Source of the DNA: Kitasatospora cheerisanensis KCTC 2395
Lineage (GTDB): Bacteria > Actinomycetota > Actinomycetes > Streptomycetales > Streptomycetaceae
Reading direction: 5' to 3'
Assembly: GCF_000696185.1 (NCBI RefSeq)
Contig: NZ_KK853997.1
Span: 4,258,410 to 4,322,409 of the forward strand
Length of the DNA stretch: 64,000 bases
The position numbers and the translations under genes are program-made. The notes beneath the pieces are model-generated. The model did no database searches. It was not told the DNA's origin and saw only the letters and a program-made list of their open reading frames with translations. This document shows positions 1-8,782 of this stretch, piece after piece. How positions within the stretch are numbered: position 1 is the first letter of the stretch; every line of letters starts with the position of its first letter.

Positions 1-1263
1 GTCGCTGACCGCGACCGAGCCGTCCGGGAGCACGGTGACGCCCAACGGGTGCTGGAACAGGGCCTGTTCGGCCGCCCCGTCGCGGTGCCCGAAGTCGAAC
101 AGGCCGGTGCCGACGGCGGTGTGCACCTCGTGGGTGCCACGGGAGACCCAGCGCAGCGCGGAGGTCTCCGAGTCGGCGACCCACAGCCGCTCGCCGTCCG
201 CGGAGACCGCCAGGCCCGACGGCTGGGCGAACCACGCCTCCGCGGCCGGCCCGTCGACCAGGCCCTCGTTGGTGGTGCCCGCCGCGACCCCGACCGTGCC
301 CGCCGCCGGGTCGAACGACCACAGCTGGTGCACGCCCGCCATCGCGATCCACACCCGGCCGTCGAAGAACGCGACGTCCCACGGCGAGGAGAGGTCGACC
401 CCGGTGGCCGCGCCGGAGGTCGGCGAGCCCTGCCACCACTGCCGGCCGGTGCCGGCCAGCGTGGTCACCGAGCCGTCGGCGAGCCGCACCCCGCGCAGCG
501 CGTGGTTGACGGTGTCCGCCACCACCACGTCGTAGCCCAGGTCCAGCCCCGCCGGGACCAGCGCCAGGCCCTGCGGCTCGCTGAACCGCGGCTCGGCGCC
601 GTCCACCAGGCCGCGCACCCCGTCGCCGATCCGGCGCACCACCCGCTCGCCGTCCTCGGCGAGCTCCACCAGCGCGTGGTGCCCCGAGTCCGCGACCAGG
701 TAGTGGCCGTTCGGCAGCCGCACCGCCTTCCCGGGGAAGCGAAGGTCACCGGCCTCCGGCTCGGGCGCCACGTACGGGCCGTCGCCGCGCCGCAGCGTGC
801 CCTTCGCTGCGTGCTCTGCCTCCAGCTCCTCGACCAGCTTCCCGATCGCGTGCGCGTGCCCCTCGCCCGCGTGCTGGGCGACCACGTACCCCTCCGGGTC
901 GATCACCACCAGCGTCGGCCAGGCCCGCACCGCGTACTGCTTCCAGGTCGCCAGCTCCGGATCGTCCAGCACCGGGTGGTGCACCTCGTACCGGGCCACC
1001 GCGTCGACCACCGCGCGGTGGTCGGCCTCGTGCACGAACTTCGGCGAGTGCACACCGACGATCACCACGGTGTCCCGGTGCTTCTCCTCCAACTCCCGCA
1101 GCTCGTCCAGGACATGGAGACAGTTGATGCAGCAGAAGGTCCAGAAGTCGGCGATCACGATCTTGCCGCGGAAGTCCGCCAGCGACAGGTCCTTGCCGCC
1201 GGTGTTCAGCCATCCGCCCTTGCCGACCAGTTCGGGGGCGCGGACACGTGCACGAGAAGTCAT
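1..1263 (-). CDS. NHL-repeat protein with N-terminal thioredoxin-like domain (NHLRC2-like), partial
   Basis: The frame is open from the ATG at 1263 to the left edge (421 codons), so the C-terminus is missing. Residues 1-165 form a TlpA/AhpC-like thioredoxin fold with the redox motif CCINC at 44-48, after the typical DFRGKIVIADFW segment. From about 175 on, NHL beta-propeller blades are visible, with repeated patterns such as LPNGHYLVADSG and VWIAMAG. This architecture is that of bacterial NHLRC2-like proteins, probably a cytoplasmic thiol redox or protein-interaction role. No signal peptide is visible. The family is clear; the substrate is not known. Confidence 0.85.
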   Translation of the reverse strand, partial: MTSRARVRAPELVGKGGWLNTGGKDLSLADFRGKIVIADFWTFCCINCLHVLDELRELEEKHRDTVVIVGVHSPKFVHEADHRAVVDAVARYEVHHPVLDDPELATWKQYAVRAWPTLVVIDPEGYVVAQHAGEGHAHAIGKLVEELEAEHAAKGTLRRGDGPYVAPEPEAGDLRFPGKAVRLPNGHYLVADSGHHALVELAEDGERVVRRIGDGVRGLVDGAEPRFSEPQGLALVPAGLDLGYDVVVADTVNHALRGVRLADGSVTTLAGTGRQWWQGSPTSGAATGVDLSSPWDVAFFDGRVWIAMAGVHQLWSFDPAAGTVGVAAGTTNEGLVDGPAAEAWFAQPSGLAVSADGERLWVADSETSALRWVSRGTHEVHTAVGTGLFDFGHRDGAAEQALFQHPLGVTVLPDGSVAVSD

Positions 1264-1334
1264 GAACCCAGTCAACCCCATCGGGCCGGGCCGCCATTCC
1301 GCGCGGCGCCGGCCCGCCCGGCCGTGACGGCCGG

Positions 1335-1997
1335 TCAGCGCGTCGCGCAGGAGCGGATCAGGGTGACGGCCTCGTCGAGCAGGGCGATCTCGTCGGGTGC
1401 CATGGTCGGGTTGGCGGTGCGGCGGGCGCAGGCCTCGGCGAGGTGGTGGTCGGCGATCGGGGGGAGGCCGCGGAGCAGCGGGACGAGGATCGCGGGCGCG
1501 GCCTCGGCGCCGCCCGGGCGGCCGAGCAGGGCCTGGGCGAGGATGACGGCGCTCATCGCGTCGTCGAGACCGGGCTCGCCCTCGGCGGCGGTGGACCAGT
1601 CGATGACGACCGGGCCGTGCGCGGTCAGCAGGACGTTGTCGGGGTGCAGGTCGAGGTGGAGCACCCGGTCGCCGGGCCGGGCGGCGGCGCGCGGCGGGAT
1701 CTCGTGCAGGCGGCGCAGCAGTTCGGCGAGCAGTTCGCCGGCCGCGGCGGGGCTGATCGCGCCGGACACCAGTGACTGCAGCATGGTCGGGCCGCCGAGC
1801 CGCTCCATGATCAGGTCGCCGGGCCGTTCGGCGGCCCACACCGCGGGCACCGGGTAGCCGTGCTCGGCGAGGTGCATCATCACCTCGGCCTCGCCGCCGG
1901 CGCTCAGCCCGTCCCGGTAGCGGCGCAGGACCCGCCCGTCGCCCAGTGCCCAGACGTCCGCGGTGCGGCCGGTCCCGATCAGTTCGCCGATCTCCAT
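1335..1997 (-). CDS. APH-family phosphotransferase (aminoglycoside/choline kinase-like)
   Basis: A 220-residue protein with a small kinase-like fold. The N-terminal lobe begins MEIGELIGTGRTADVW, a glycine-rich nucleotide loop. The catalytic loop is HLDLHPDN (114-121) and the metal-binding IDW motif lies at 132-134, as in APH/choline kinases. At about 220 residues it is shorter than typical APH enzymes (about 260-300), so the substrate-binding helices are reduced. It is divergent from the next gene, a second APH-type kinase, with 146 bp between them. It may phosphorylate a small molecule; nothing in the sequence fixes the substrate, and resistance should not be assumed. Confidence 0.75.
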   Translation of the reverse strand: MEIGELIGTGRTADVWALGDGRVLRRYRDGLSAGGEAEVMMHLAEHGYPVPAVWAAERPGDLIMERLGGPTMLQSLVSGAISPAAAGELLAELLRRLHEIPPRAAARPGDRVLHLDLHPDNVLLTAHGPVVIDWSTAAEGEPGLDDAMSAVILAQALLGRPGGAEAAPAILVPLLRGLPPIADHHLAEACARRTANPTMAPDEIALLDEAVTLIRSCATR

Positions 1998-2143
1998 GCG
2001 AGCAGAAACTAGCGCCCCGGGTGCCTCCCGGGGAGGGGAACCGGAGGATCGTTGTGCGTCCGAGGCGTGCCGCCGGCCGGGGCGGCCGGGGGCGGCCGGA
2101 AAACCGGAGGAGGAGCGGCCGGCCGGTGCGCGACACTGGGCGG

Positions 2144-2932
2144 ATGAGTGCCTACGCCCCCGAGGACGTCGTCGCCGTTCCGCCCGCCGTCGCCGAACTG
2201 GCGCGCGGCGTGCCGCTGGTCCCGGTGTGGCGCAACAACCTGGGCGGGACGACGTTCCGGCTGGAGGACGGCCCGGGGCGGCGGTTCGTGAAGTGGGCGC
2301 CGGCCGGCAGCGGGGCGGACCTCCACGCGGAGGCCGAACGGCTGCGCTGGGCGGGCGCGTTCACCACCGTCCCCGAGGTGCTGGGGACGGGCGGTGACGA
2401 GACCGGGCGCTGGATGCTGACGGCGGGTCTGCCCGGCCGCTCCGCCGTCGACCCGGAGCTGCTGACGACCCCGGCGGTCGCCGTCCGCGCGATCGGCGAG
2501 GGGCTGCGCGCCCTGCACGAGGCACTGCCGGTCGCCGGCTGCCCGTACACCTGGTCCGCGCAGGAGCGGATCGGCCGCGCCGCCGCCCAGCGCCGCGACC
2601 CGGCGACCTGGCACCCGGACCACCACCACCTCGGCACCGTGGACCGGGCCCTCGCGCTGCTCGCCGACCGGCCGCCGGTGGACGTCGAGGTGGTCTGCCA
2701 CGGCGACGCCTGCGCACCCAACACCCTGGTCGGCGCGGACGGCCGCGCCCTCGGCCACGTCGACCTGGGCGCGCTCGGCACGGCCGACCGCTGGGCGGAC
2801 CTCGCGGTGGCGAGCTGGAGCACGGTGTGGAACTACGGCCCGGGCTGGGAGCGTCCCCTGCTGGAGGCGTACGGGGTCGACGAGGACCGTGAACGTCTCG
2901 CGTACTACCGCCTGTTGTGGGACCTCACGTAG
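2144..2932 (+). CDS. APH(3')-like aminoglycoside phosphotransferase family protein
   Basis: A 262-residue kinase. The start is the ATG at 2144, giving the usual family length; upstream in-frame codons would add a proline/arginine-rich stretch. The catalytic loop reads CHGDACAPN with Asp188 as the presumed base, followed by HVDLG (about 205-209) for the metal. The YTWSAQERI region and overall spacing resemble APH(3')-type enzymes that phosphorylate the 3'-hydroxyl of kanamycin-type drugs. Many chromosomal actinobacterial members have no proven drug substrate, so activity on aminoglycosides is inference. It is transcribed away from the smaller kinase at 1335-1997. Confidence 0.75.
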   Translation: MSAYAPEDVVAVPPAVAELARGVPLVPVWRNNLGGTTFRLEDGPGRRFVKWAPAGSGADLHAEAERLRWAGAFTTVPEVLGTGGDETGRWMLTAGLPGRSAVDPELLTTPAVAVRAIGEGLRALHEALPVAGCPYTWSAQERIGRAAAQRRDPATWHPDHHHLGTVDRALALLADRPPVDVEVVCHGDACAPNTLVGADGRALGHVDLGALGTADRWADLAVASWSTVWNYGPGWERPLLEAYGVDEDRERLAYYRLLWDLT

Positions 2933-2997
2933 CGCCGGCTGGCACCATGGCGAAGGCCGCCCGACGGCGGGCCGGCAAGCAGACGAGGAGTCGGGTC

Positions 2998-3489
2998 ATG
3001 GGTCGCAAGTTCGTGGTCAAGGAACGCCTGTTCGCGGTCGGCGACGACTACTGGGTCGAGGACGAGCACGGCGAGAAGTGCTTCCTGGTGGACGGCAAGG
3101 TGCTGCGCATGCGCGACACCTTCGAACTGCAGGACACCGACGGCAACACGGTCGCCACCATCCGGGAGAAGGTGCTGACCGTCCGCGACGCGATGAAGAT
3201 CGAGAACGCCGACGGGGACGTGGTCGCCACCGTCCGCAAGAAGCTGTTCACCCCGTTCCACGACAAGTACCACGTGGAACTGGAGAACGGCGGCGAGTGG
3301 GAGATCCACGGAGACCTGATCGACAAGGAGTACACCGTCAAGAGCGACGGGCACCGGCTCGGCGAGGTCTCCCGCAAGTGGTTCAGCATCCGCGACGCGT
3401 ACGGCGTGGAGATCGAGGACGGCGCCGACGTCCCGCTGATGATCGCCGTCGCGGTCTGCCTGGACCGCCTGGTCGAGCACAACGACTGA
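2998..3489 (+). CDS. LURP-one-related (DUF567) family protein
   Basis: A 163-residue protein starting at the ATG at 2998, behind a GAGGAG ribosome-binding site; a longer in-frame ATG at 2947 would add a basic, unlikely extension. Repeated beta-hairpin units are visible (for example ENADGDVVATVRKK and IEDGADVP), which build the 12-stranded barrel of the LURP-one/Tubby-like scramblase fold. Bacterial members are cytoplasmic and of unknown role. The next gene, a DUF350 membrane protein 91 bp downstream, is probably co-transcribed. Family assignment is solid; function is not known. Confidence 0.8.
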   Translation: MGRKFVVKERLFAVGDDYWVEDEHGEKCFLVDGKVLRMRDTFELQDTDGNTVATIREKVLTVRDAMKIENADGDVVATVRKKLFTPFHDKYHVELENGGEWEIHGDLIDKEYTVKSDGHRLGEVSRKWFSIRDAYGVEIEDGADVPLMIAVAVCLDRLVEHND

Positions 3490-3580
3490 GGCTCGCCCCG
3501 GTACCGCCGCCCGCCCCGTGCGCTATGTTGTGCCGGTCCTCGGCACGGGGCCGGCAGGCGGACAGAAGGGGGCGGGACCG

Positions 3581-4003
3581 ATGAGCGACATCCTTCACCA
3601 GCTGGGCTACGCGGCGGCGTACGGCGGCGTCGGCCTGGTCCTGCTGCTGCTCGGCGTCGTCCTGGTGGACGTCCTGACGCCCGGTCGGCTGCGCCACCAG
3701 ATATGGATCGAGCGCAACCGCAACGCGGCGGTGGTGCTCAGCTCCGCGCTGCTGTCGGTGGGCGCGATCGTGTTCACCGCCGTCATCTCCACCTACCAGG
3801 AGTTCGGCAAGGGCCTGGCCGCCGCCGCCGTCTTCGGCCTGTTCGGGCTGCTGCTGATGGCGGTCTCGTTCTGGGTGCTCGACCTGGTCACGCCCGGCAG
3901 GCTGGGCGAACTGCTGGTCGACCCCGAGCCGCACCCGGCGGTCTGGGTGACCGCCGCCACCAACCTGGCCGTCGCGGCGATCGTCTCCGCCGCCATCTAC
4001 TGA
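3581..4003 (+). CDS. DUF350 integral membrane protein
   Basis: A 140-residue protein with four hydrophobic segments, at about residues 10-32, 48-68, 78-100 and 115-138. The start at 3581 follows the purine-rich GGGGGCGGGACCG. It matches the DUF350 (UPF0719) architecture of paired transmembrane hairpins, each ending in a similar VTPGRL motif; this internal repeat appears twice (LTPGRLRHQI and VTPGRLGELL). It follows the LURP-one gene in the same direction. The biological role of DUF350 proteins is not established. Confidence 0.75.
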   Translation: MSDILHQLGYAAAYGGVGLVLLLLGVVLVDVLTPGRLRHQIWIERNRNAAVVLSSALLSVGAIVFTAVISTYQEFGKGLAAAAVFGLFGLLLMAVSFWVLDLVTPGRLGELLVDPEPHPAVWVTAATNLAVAAIVSAAIY

Positions 4004-4024
4004 CGGGCCATCAGCGCTCCCGCG

Positions 4025-4618
4025 TCAGCCCGCCGCCAGCCGCTCGGTCAGCCGGGCCTTCGCCGCGGGCCACTCGTCGGCCAGCATCGAGAAGTACACG
4101 GTGTCCCGCCAGCTGCCGTCCGGGCGCTGCTTGTTGCGCCGGAACGTTCCCTCGTAGGACGCGCCGAGCCGGCGGATCGCTTTCTGCGAGCGCTCGTTGC
4201 GGATGTCGGTGCGCCAGGTGACCCGGCCCATGCCGAGGTCCTCGAAGGCGTGCGTGAGCAGCAGCAGCTTCGCCTCGGTGTTCACCGCCGTCCGCCACGC
4301 GGAGCGCGCGTACCAGGTGCCGCCGATCTCCACCTGCTCCTCGGCCGCGCTGGCGTCGAAGTAGCAGGTCACGCCGATCGCCCGCCCGTCGGCGAGCGAG
4401 ATCACCGCGTACGGCTCGCAGAGCGGGTCGGCCAGCCGGTCGTCGATGGTCCGCTCCATGTCCTCCAGCGTGCGCGGCAGCGGGACCGGCACCCAGCGCC
4501 ACAGCTCCTCGTCGCCGCCGCCGGCGGCGAACAGGTCGGGGACGTGGGCGCGGGTCAGCGGCTCCAGACGGAGGTGACGGCCGGTCAGGACAACGGGGGC
4601 GGGCAGCTTCGCGGTCAT
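4025..4618 (-). CDS. GNAT family N-acetyltransferase (RimJ/RimL type)
   Basis: A 197-residue acetyltransferase; the ATG at 4618 is preferred over an ATG 12 codons upstream because it begins the conserved core LRLEPL. The acetyl-CoA-binding region is present around GMGRVTWRTDIRNERSQKAI, the hallmark of RimJ/RimL-like enzymes where an Asn-rich loop precedes the C-terminal helix. The conserved YEGTFRRN segment near residue 160 is also typical. It probably acetylates an amino group on a protein or small molecule in the cytoplasm. It converges with the DUF350 gene, leaving only 21 bp. Confidence 0.85.
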   Translation of the reverse strand: MTAKLPAPVVLTGRHLRLEPLTRAHVPDLFAAGGGDEELWRWVPVPLPRTLEDMERTIDDRLADPLCEPYAVISLADGRAIGVTCYFDASAAEEQVEIGGTWYARSAWRTAVNTEAKLLLLTHAFEDLGMGRVTWRTDIRNERSQKAIRRLGASYEGTFRRNKQRPDGSWRDTVYFSMLADEWPAAKARLTERLAAG

Positions 4619-4694
4619 GCGCACACCGTAGGGCCAGCTTTGCACTAGGCGCAAGCCATATCTGCACTAGTGCAAACATTCCGGCGCATGCGAA

Positions 4695-4730
4695 AGGCCC
4701 GGCACCCCCGTGATCAGGGGCGCCGGGCCT
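4695..4730 (-). terminator. Terminator downstream of purA
   Basis: An inverted repeat, AGGCCCGGC...GCCGGGCCT with additional C/G pairing inside and a short loop around GTGATCA, lies 10 bp beyond the purA stop. It probably ends the purA transcript. Confidence 0.75.
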
Positions 4731-4739
4731 CGCGGAGTC

Positions 4740-6023
4740 CTACAGGAAGGAGTTGATCTCGATGGTCTCGGTCCGGCCGGGGCCGACGCCGATCGCGGAG
4801 ATCGGGGCGCCCGACATCTCCTCGAGCGCCTTCACGTACGCCTGCGCGTTCTTCGGCAGGTCCGCGAAGGTCTTCGCCTTCGAGATGTCCTCGCTCCAGC
4901 CCGGCAGGTTCTCGTAGATCGGCTTCGCGTGGTGGAAGTCCGACTGGTTGTACGGGAGTTCCTCGACCCGCTGCCCGTCGATCTCGTACGCCACGCAGAC
5001 CGGGATCTGCTCCCAGCCGGTCAGCACGTCCAGCTTGGTCAGGAAGAAGTCGGTCAGGCCGTTGACCCGGGTCGCGTAGCGGGCGATCACCGCGTCGAAC
5101 CAGCCGCAGCGCCGGTCGCGGCCGGTGGTCACACCGCGCTCGCCACCGATCCGCCGCAGCGCCTCGCCGTCCGCGTCCAGCAGCTCGGTCGGGAACGGGC
5201 CCGAGCCGACGCGGGTGGTGTAGGCCTTGAGGATGCCGATCACCCGGTCGATCTTGGTGGGACCGATGCCGGAGCCGGTGCAGGCGCCGCCCGAAGTCGG
5301 GTTCGACGAGGTGACGAACGGGTACGTGCCGTGGTCCACGTCCAGCAGGGTGCCCTGGCCGCCCTCCAGCAGCACGACCTTGCCGGCCTTCAGCGCCTCG
5401 TCCAGGACGAGCGTGGTGTCCGCCAGGTACGGCTTGATCTTGTCGGCGTAGCCCAGGTACTCCTCGAGCACCAGGTCGGCCGGGATCGCGCGGCGGTTGT
5501 ACAGCTTGACCAGCAGCTGGTTCTTGTCGTGCAGCGCCGCCTCGATCTTCTGGCGCAGGATCGACTCGTCGAACAGGTCCTGGACCCGGATGCCGACGCG
5601 GTTGATCTTGTCCGCGTAGGCCGGGCCGATGCCGCGGCCGGTGGTCCCGATCCGGCGCTTGCCGAGGAAGCGCTCGGTGACCTTGTCCAGCGTCCGGTGG
5701 TACGGGGTGATCAGGTGGGCGTTGCCCGAGATCAGCAGCTTGGACGTGTCGATGCCGCGGTCGTTCAGGCCCTGCAGCTCGGAGAGCAGCACGCCCGGGT
5801 CGATCACCACGCCGTTGCCGATCACCGGCACCACGTTCGGGCTGAGGATGCCGGAAGGCAGCAGGTGGAGGGCGTACTTCTGGTCGCCGATGACCACCGT
5901 GTGACCGGCGTTGTTGCCGCCCTGGTAGCGGACGACGTAGTCGACGGAGCCTCCGAGCAGGTCGGTGGCCTTCCCCTTGCCCTCGTCTCCCCACTGGGCA
6001 CCAACGAGCACGAGTGCCGGCAC
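4740..6023 (-). CDS. purA: Adenylosuccinate synthetase
   Basis: A 427-residue enzyme of usual length that joins IMP and aspartate using GTP, the first committed step to AMP. The GTP-binding loop GAQWGDEGKGK (8-18), the NNAGHT motif (about 36-41), the TTGRGIGPAY segment and the conserved STGGRP-like C-terminal region all match PurA. The start at 6023 is the only one that leaves the N-terminal beta strand complete. It is divergent from a diacylglycerol-kinase-like gene, with 188 bp between starts. In this window it lies about 1.1 kb from purF, so three purine genes are close together. Confidence 0.97.
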   Translation of the reverse strand: MPALVLVGAQWGDEGKGKATDLLGGSVDYVVRYQGGNNAGHTVVIGDQKYALHLLPSGILSPNVVPVIGNGVVIDPGVLLSELQGLNDRGIDTSKLLISGNAHLITPYHRTLDKVTERFLGKRRIGTTGRGIGPAYADKINRVGIRVQDLFDESILRQKIEAALHDKNQLLVKLYNRRAIPADLVLEEYLGYADKIKPYLADTTLVLDEALKAGKVVLLEGGQGTLLDVDHGTYPFVTSSNPTSGGACTGSGIGPTKIDRVIGILKAYTTRVGSGPFPTELLDADGEALRRIGGERGVTTGRDRRCGWFDAVIARYATRVNGLTDFFLTKLDVLTGWEQIPVCVAYEIDGQRVEELPYNQSDFHHAKPIYENLPGWSEDISKAKTFADLPKNAQAYVKALEEMSGAPISAIGVGPGRTETIEINSFL

Positions 6024-6086
6024 AGGCGTACACCCCTTCCGGTTGGGGCATCCTGCGAAGACCGCAGTCTGCCCCGAGATGGACGA

Positions 6087-6114
6087 AGCCCCTGGCGCAA
6101 TGGCGCAAGGGGCT
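6087..6114. other. Imperfect hairpin in the purA leader region
   Basis: AGCCCCTGGCGC and GCGCAAGGGGCT pair with one mismatch around a 4-nt loop. It lies between divergent purA and the kinase-like gene. It could be a 5'-leader structure of purA; no role is shown. Confidence 0.35.
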
Positions 6115-6211
6115 CTTGCACCGAGAGATTACCTGAGGAAGGACCGGTCGTGTCGTCGCTGTCCACGCCCGTATCCCGCCCCCGGACGCCGAGGGGGCCG
6201 GGCCGCTCCTG

Positions 6212-6961
6212 GTGTTGCTCGACCCGTCGGCCAGGGAGGCGGACGGCGAATCGGTGCGAATCGCCAAGGACGTCCTGTGCGGCGGCGCCGACGTGAAGGT
6301 CACCCTGCCGGAGAGTCCGTCCGAGCTCGACCGGGTGCTCGCGCACCGCGGGAAGCGCCGCGCGGTGGTGATCGGCTCGGACCAGGCGCTGCAGCGGGTG
6401 TTGCAGGCCCTGCACCGGCAACGGGAACTGGACACCGACCCGGTCGGACTGGTCCCGGTGGGCGGTCCGGTGGCCACCGCGACCGCCCGGCTGCTCGGGG
6501 TGCCGCCGGAGCCGGTCGCGGCCGCCCGGACGGTGCTGGCGGGCAGCGCCCGGCGGCTCGGCATGCTGCTCGACGACGGCGGCGGAGTGGTGCTCTCGGA
6601 GGTCCGGTTCACCGGCCCCCGGCAGGGCCGAACGGGTGGCTGGCGTTCGCTATGGGCGAAACTGGCTGCGGCCGAGCAGGCGAGCCCCACCGGATCCGAG
6701 GAACTGCGCATCGAGGCCGACGGCCGCCTGCTGGTCGACGTCCACCAGCGGGTCCGCCACCTGCGGGTCGCCATGGTCGACGGCGCCATGGAACTCGTCC
6801 TCGACCTGGACGGCAGCCCGCAGCGCCACCGGGCCGGCCGGCTCACCGTGGCCGGGCGCGGCTTCGGCTACGAGGCCGACGGCTGCCCGGTCGGCCCGGT
6901 CCGCCACCGCACCTGGACGGTCCGGCCGGACTCCTGGCGGCTGCTGCTGCCCGCCGGGTGA
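6212..6961 (+). CDS. Diacylglycerol kinase-like catalytic-domain protein
   Basis: About 249 residues, starting at a GTG at 6212. No ATG or GTG exists upstream in frame before the stop at 6134, so the N-terminus may be slightly short. The protein reads as an NAD/diacylglycerol-kinase-like Rossmann fold: an LLLDPSAR start, a VVIGSDQALQRVL segment and a VPVGG segment where family members have the GGDGT nucleotide motif. The C-terminal half is rich in beta strands. The classical GGDGT is not intact, so kinase activity is uncertain. Codon usage is normal. Lineage homologues are usually labelled diacylglycerol kinase, which is the basis for the call. Confidence 0.5.
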   Translation: MLLDPSAREADGESVRIAKDVLCGGADVKVTLPESPSELDRVLAHRGKRRAVVIGSDQALQRVLQALHRQRELDTDPVGLVPVGGPVATATARLLGVPPEPVAAARTVLAGSARRLGMLLDDGGGVVLSEVRFTGPRQGRTGGWRSLWAKLAAAEQASPTGSEELRIEADGRLLVDVHQRVRHLRVAMVDGAMELVLDLDGSPQRHRAGRLTVAGRGFGYEADGCPVGPVRHRTWTVRPDSWRLLLPAG

Positions 6962-7098
6962 GCAGGCTCACAACACGCCCCCGCCCGGGCCGCCCGTCCA
7001 CCGTGCGAAGGCCTGATGACAAGGGCGTGAAGGCGGTCGCCGACCGGGGCAAAAACTGGTAAGGGGCGGGGTCTACGCGCGTACCGCGGGCCTGCCAT

Positions 7099-7127
7099 CA
7101 GGGCGTTCCCGCCAACTGCCCTAGACT
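7099..7127 (+). promoter_or_regulatory. Possible purF promoter; leaderless transcript
   Basis: TAGACT at 7122-7127 resembles a sigma-70 -10 element and ends 7 bp before the purF GTG at 7135. No Shine-Dalgarno sequence precedes that GTG. Transcription would then start at or next to the start codon, giving a leaderless mRNA. The -35 region is weak. Confidence 0.4.
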
Positions 7128-7134
7128 CGAAGAC

Positions 7135-8712
7135 GTGCCACGTGGTGACGGACGACTCAACCACGATCTTCTTCCCGGCGAGAAAGGCCCCCAGGACGCT
7201 TGCGGCGTCTTCGGTGTCTGGGCTCCCGGCGAGGAGGTCGCAAAGCTCACGTACTTCGGCCTCTATGCCCTGCAGCACCGCGGACAGGAATCCGCGGGCA
7301 TCGCAGTGAGCAACGGCTCCCAGATTCTCGTCTTCAAGGACATGGGACTCGTGTCCCAGGTCTTCGACGAGACCTCCCTGGGGTCGCTGCACGGGCATAT
7401 CGCCGTCGGACATGCCCGCTACTCGACCACCGGGTCCTCGGTCTGGGAGAACGCCCAGCCGACCTTCCGGGCGACCGCCAACGGATCGCTGGCCCTCGGC
7501 CACAACGGAAACCTGGTCAACACCGCCGAACTCGCGGCGATGGTCGCCGAACTGCCCGGCGAGGAGCACGTCTCCCGCTCCGGGCGGACCGCGGCGACCA
7601 ACGACACCGACCTGCTGACCGCCCTGCTGGCCGGCCACCCCGAGCTGACCATCGAGGAAGCCGCGCAGCAGGTGCTGCCGGGCGTCAAGGGCGCGTTCTC
7701 GCTGGTCTTCATGGACGAGCACACGCTCTACGCCGCCCGCGACCCGCAGGGCATCCGCCCGCTGGTGCTCGGCCGGATCGAGCGCGGCTGGGTGGTCGCC
7801 TCCGAGACCTCCGCCCTCGACATCGTCGGCGCCAGCTTCATCCGCGAGGTGGAGCCCGGCGAGCTGATCGCCATCGACGAGAACGGCATGCGCACCTCGC
7901 GCTTCGCCGAGGCCAAGCCCAAGGGCTGCGTCTTCGAGTACGTGTACCTGGCCCGCCCGGACACCACCATCGCCGGCCGCAACGTGCACCTCTCCCGGGT
8001 GGAGATGGGCCGCAAGCTGGCCGCCGAGGCGCCGGTCGAGGCCGACCTGGTGATAGCGACCCCCGAGTCCGGCACCCCCGCCGCGATCGGCTACGCCGAG
8101 GCCAGCGGCATCCCGTTCGGCGCCGGCCTGGTGAAGAACGCCTACGTCGGCCGCACCTTCATCCAGCCCAACCAGACCATCCGCCAGCTGGGCATCCGGC
8201 TCAAGCTGAACCCGCTGCGCGAGGTCATCCGGGGCAAGCGCCTGGTGGTCGTGGACGACTCGATCGTCCGCGGCAACACCCAGCGCGCCCTGGTGCGGAT
8301 GCTCCGCGAGGCCGGGGCGGCCGAGGTCCACATCCGGATCTCCTCGCCGCCGGTGAAGTGGCCGTGCTTCTTCGGCATCGACTTCGCCACCCGCGCCGAG
8401 CTGATCGCCAACGGCCTGTCGGTCGACGAGATCGGCCGCTCGCTGGGCGCCGACTCGCTGGCCTACATCTCCATCGACGGGATGATCGAGGCCACCAAGC
8501 AGCCGAAGGACAAGCTCTGCCGGGCCTGCTTCGACGGCGAGTACCCGATGGAGCTGCCGGACCCGGCACTGCTCGGCAAGCTGCTGCTGGAGGCGGAGAT
8601 CGCCGGCGGCCAGGCCAAGCAGCCGGTCCGCGGCAAGCAGACCAGCGACCTCGACGGCGTGCAGTCGCTGCTGGGCGGCGCCGGCGCGGCGGACGCGCTG
8701 CGACGCCCGTAA
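7135..8712 (+). CDS. purF: Amidophosphoribosyltransferase
   Basis: A 525-residue enzyme that starts de novo purine synthesis by converting PRPP and glutamine to phosphoribosylamine. The N-terminal glutaminase has its nucleophile at Cys23 in DACGVFGV after a short propeptide to be cleaved. The LQHRGQESAG motif follows. The PRTase domain holds the PRPP loop VVVDDSIVRGNTQ around residues 370-380. A cluster of cysteines near the C-terminus (CRACFDGEYP) matches the Fe-S-containing B. subtilis type. The start is the GTG at 7135. purM follows 70 bp downstream in the same direction. Confidence 0.97.
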   Translation: MPRGDGRLNHDLLPGEKGPQDACGVFGVWAPGEEVAKLTYFGLYALQHRGQESAGIAVSNGSQILVFKDMGLVSQVFDETSLGSLHGHIAVGHARYSTTGSSVWENAQPTFRATANGSLALGHNGNLVNTAELAAMVAELPGEEHVSRSGRTAATNDTDLLTALLAGHPELTIEEAAQQVLPGVKGAFSLVFMDEHTLYAARDPQGIRPLVLGRIERGWVVASETSALDIVGASFIREVEPGELIAIDENGMRTSRFAEAKPKGCVFEYVYLARPDTTIAGRNVHLSRVEMGRKLAAEAPVEADLVIATPESGTPAAIGYAEASGIPFGAGLVKNAYVGRTFIQPNQTIRQLGIRLKLNPLREVIRGKRLVVVDDSIVRGNTQRALVRMLREAGAAEVHIRISSPPVKWPCFFGIDFATRAELIANGLSVDEIGRSLGADSLAYISIDGMIEATKQPKDKLCRACFDGEYPMELPDPALLGKLLLEAEIAGGQAKQPVRGKQTSDLDGVQSLLGGAGAADALRRP

Positions 8713-8782
8713 CCGACCGAACCGCCCCCGGCACGGGCCGGGGGCGGCGGCCGGCACCACCACTTCGAAAGGGCCACACCAG

